23,666 nt of DNA from JANLSE01 sp038214135 (GTDB lineage Bacteria; Chloroflexota; Chloroflexia; Chloroflexales; Roseiflexaceae): assembly GCA_038214135.1 (NCBI GenBank), contig JBBQSD010000098.1:1-23666 (forward strand). The letters are read 5' to 3'. The notes below the pieces were generated by a model. That model did no database searches. It had not been told where the DNA came from and saw only the letters and a program-made list of their open reading frames with translations. This document shows positions 23,448-23,666 of the stretch, in pieces. The position numbers were made by a program, and so were the translations under genes. Position 1 is the stretch's first letter, and each line of letters opens with the position of its first letter.

Positions 23448-23666
23448 ATGACCTCGGCTTCTCTGAATGGAACTCCGGGCGAAGAGGCAAGCGAAACGAC
23501 GCTTCAGCAGCATCCCACGCTCCAGCCGGTCTATCCATTCTCTGCAATTGTGGGGCAGGAGGAGCTGAAACTGGCCCTGTTGCTGTGTGTGGTCGATCCA
23601 ACAATTGGTGGTGTAATGGTGATGGGCCATCGTGGAACTGCCAAGAGCACTGCGGTGCGGGCGCTT
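23448..23666 (+). CDS. bchI: Magnesium chelatase ATPase subunit I (5' part, cut by window end)
   Basis: The first 73 residues are present. After a variable N-terminus, PVYPFSAIVGQEELKLALLLCVVDPTIGGVMVMG leads into Walker A GHRGTAKST at residues 60-68, as in BchI/ChlI AAA+ subunits. BchI forms a hexameric ring with BchD and drives Mg insertion by BchH using ATP. ATG 23448 was chosen. An in-frame ATG at 23424 would add eight residues and start within the end of the repeat element. A third ATG at 23437 is out of frame and soon stops. No strong ribosome site is visible for either start, so the true start is uncertain. BchD, if clustered, would be beyond the window. Confidence 0.92.
   Translation, partial: MTSASLNGTPGEEASETTLQQHPTLQPVYPFSAIVGQEELKLALLLCVVDPTIGGVMVMGHRGTAKSTAVRAL

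Noticed and set aside
23216..23630. Minus-strand frames reading repeated SFQLSALYGAI-like peptides
   Set aside because: These are translations of the heptamer and 33-bp repeats; the repeat length being divisible by three keeps the frame open by chance.

Overview
The window looks like a piece of chromosome from a phototrophic Chloroflexota (order Chloroflexales, green filamentous anoxygenic phototroph). The basis is a co-directional bacteriochlorophyll (BChl) operon-like cluster that combines light-independent protochlorophyllide reductase (BchN, BchB, BchL), an FrhB-type divinyl reductase (BciB), AcsF, BchM, BchH, a PucC/LhaA-type carrier and BchI. The intergenic regions are full of short tandem repeats and small palindromes. 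Genus cannot be fixed from sequence reading alone.

Layout. 1-531: 3' end of a subtilisin-like (S8) protease with a frameshift at a C6 run. 973-1473: beta-carbonic anhydrase with its own promoter and terminator. 1770-2504: ThuA-domain protein ending in a strong terminator. 2790-7562: two-gene signalling unit, a multi-PAS histidine kinase whose first PAS is a canonical LOV (blue-light) domain, followed by a receiver-PAS-HD-GYP protein (cyclic-di-GMP phosphodiesterase type). 7757-8872 (minus): Gfo/Idh/MocA oxidoreductase. 9064-9532 (minus): wreck of a CrtB-like phytoene synthase that has lost its middle. 9533-10012: AT-rich promoter region. 10013-23666: the BChl cluster, all on plus: bchN, bchB, bciB, bchL, bchM, a 111-aa unknown membrane-anchored protein, acsF, bchH, a pucC/lhaA-like gene and the 5' end of bchI.

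How the genes work together. BchI and BchH (with BchD, not in the window) insert Mg into protoporphyrin IX. BchM methylates the product, AcsF forms the isocyclic ring using O2, BciB reduces the 8-vinyl group, and BchLNB reduces ring D in the dark. The PucC-like protein probably handles BChl or assembles antenna/reaction-centre complexes. The LOV kinase and HD-GYP pair could couple blue light to cyclic-di-GMP-controlled behaviour; that link is an inference.

The most unusual structure lies between genes. Seven of the plus-strand genes are followed, 3 to 11 bases after the stop codon, by runs of heptanucleotide repeats from three families. In five cases these form inverted arms around a core. 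Four copies share one core, ending in a conserved ACAAACAYCTATTGTT-like block. Related repeats appear inside coding sequence as in-frame linkers of BchB and BchH. A second small palindromic element at 8928-8971 sits between 11-bp direct repeats that look like a target-site duplication.
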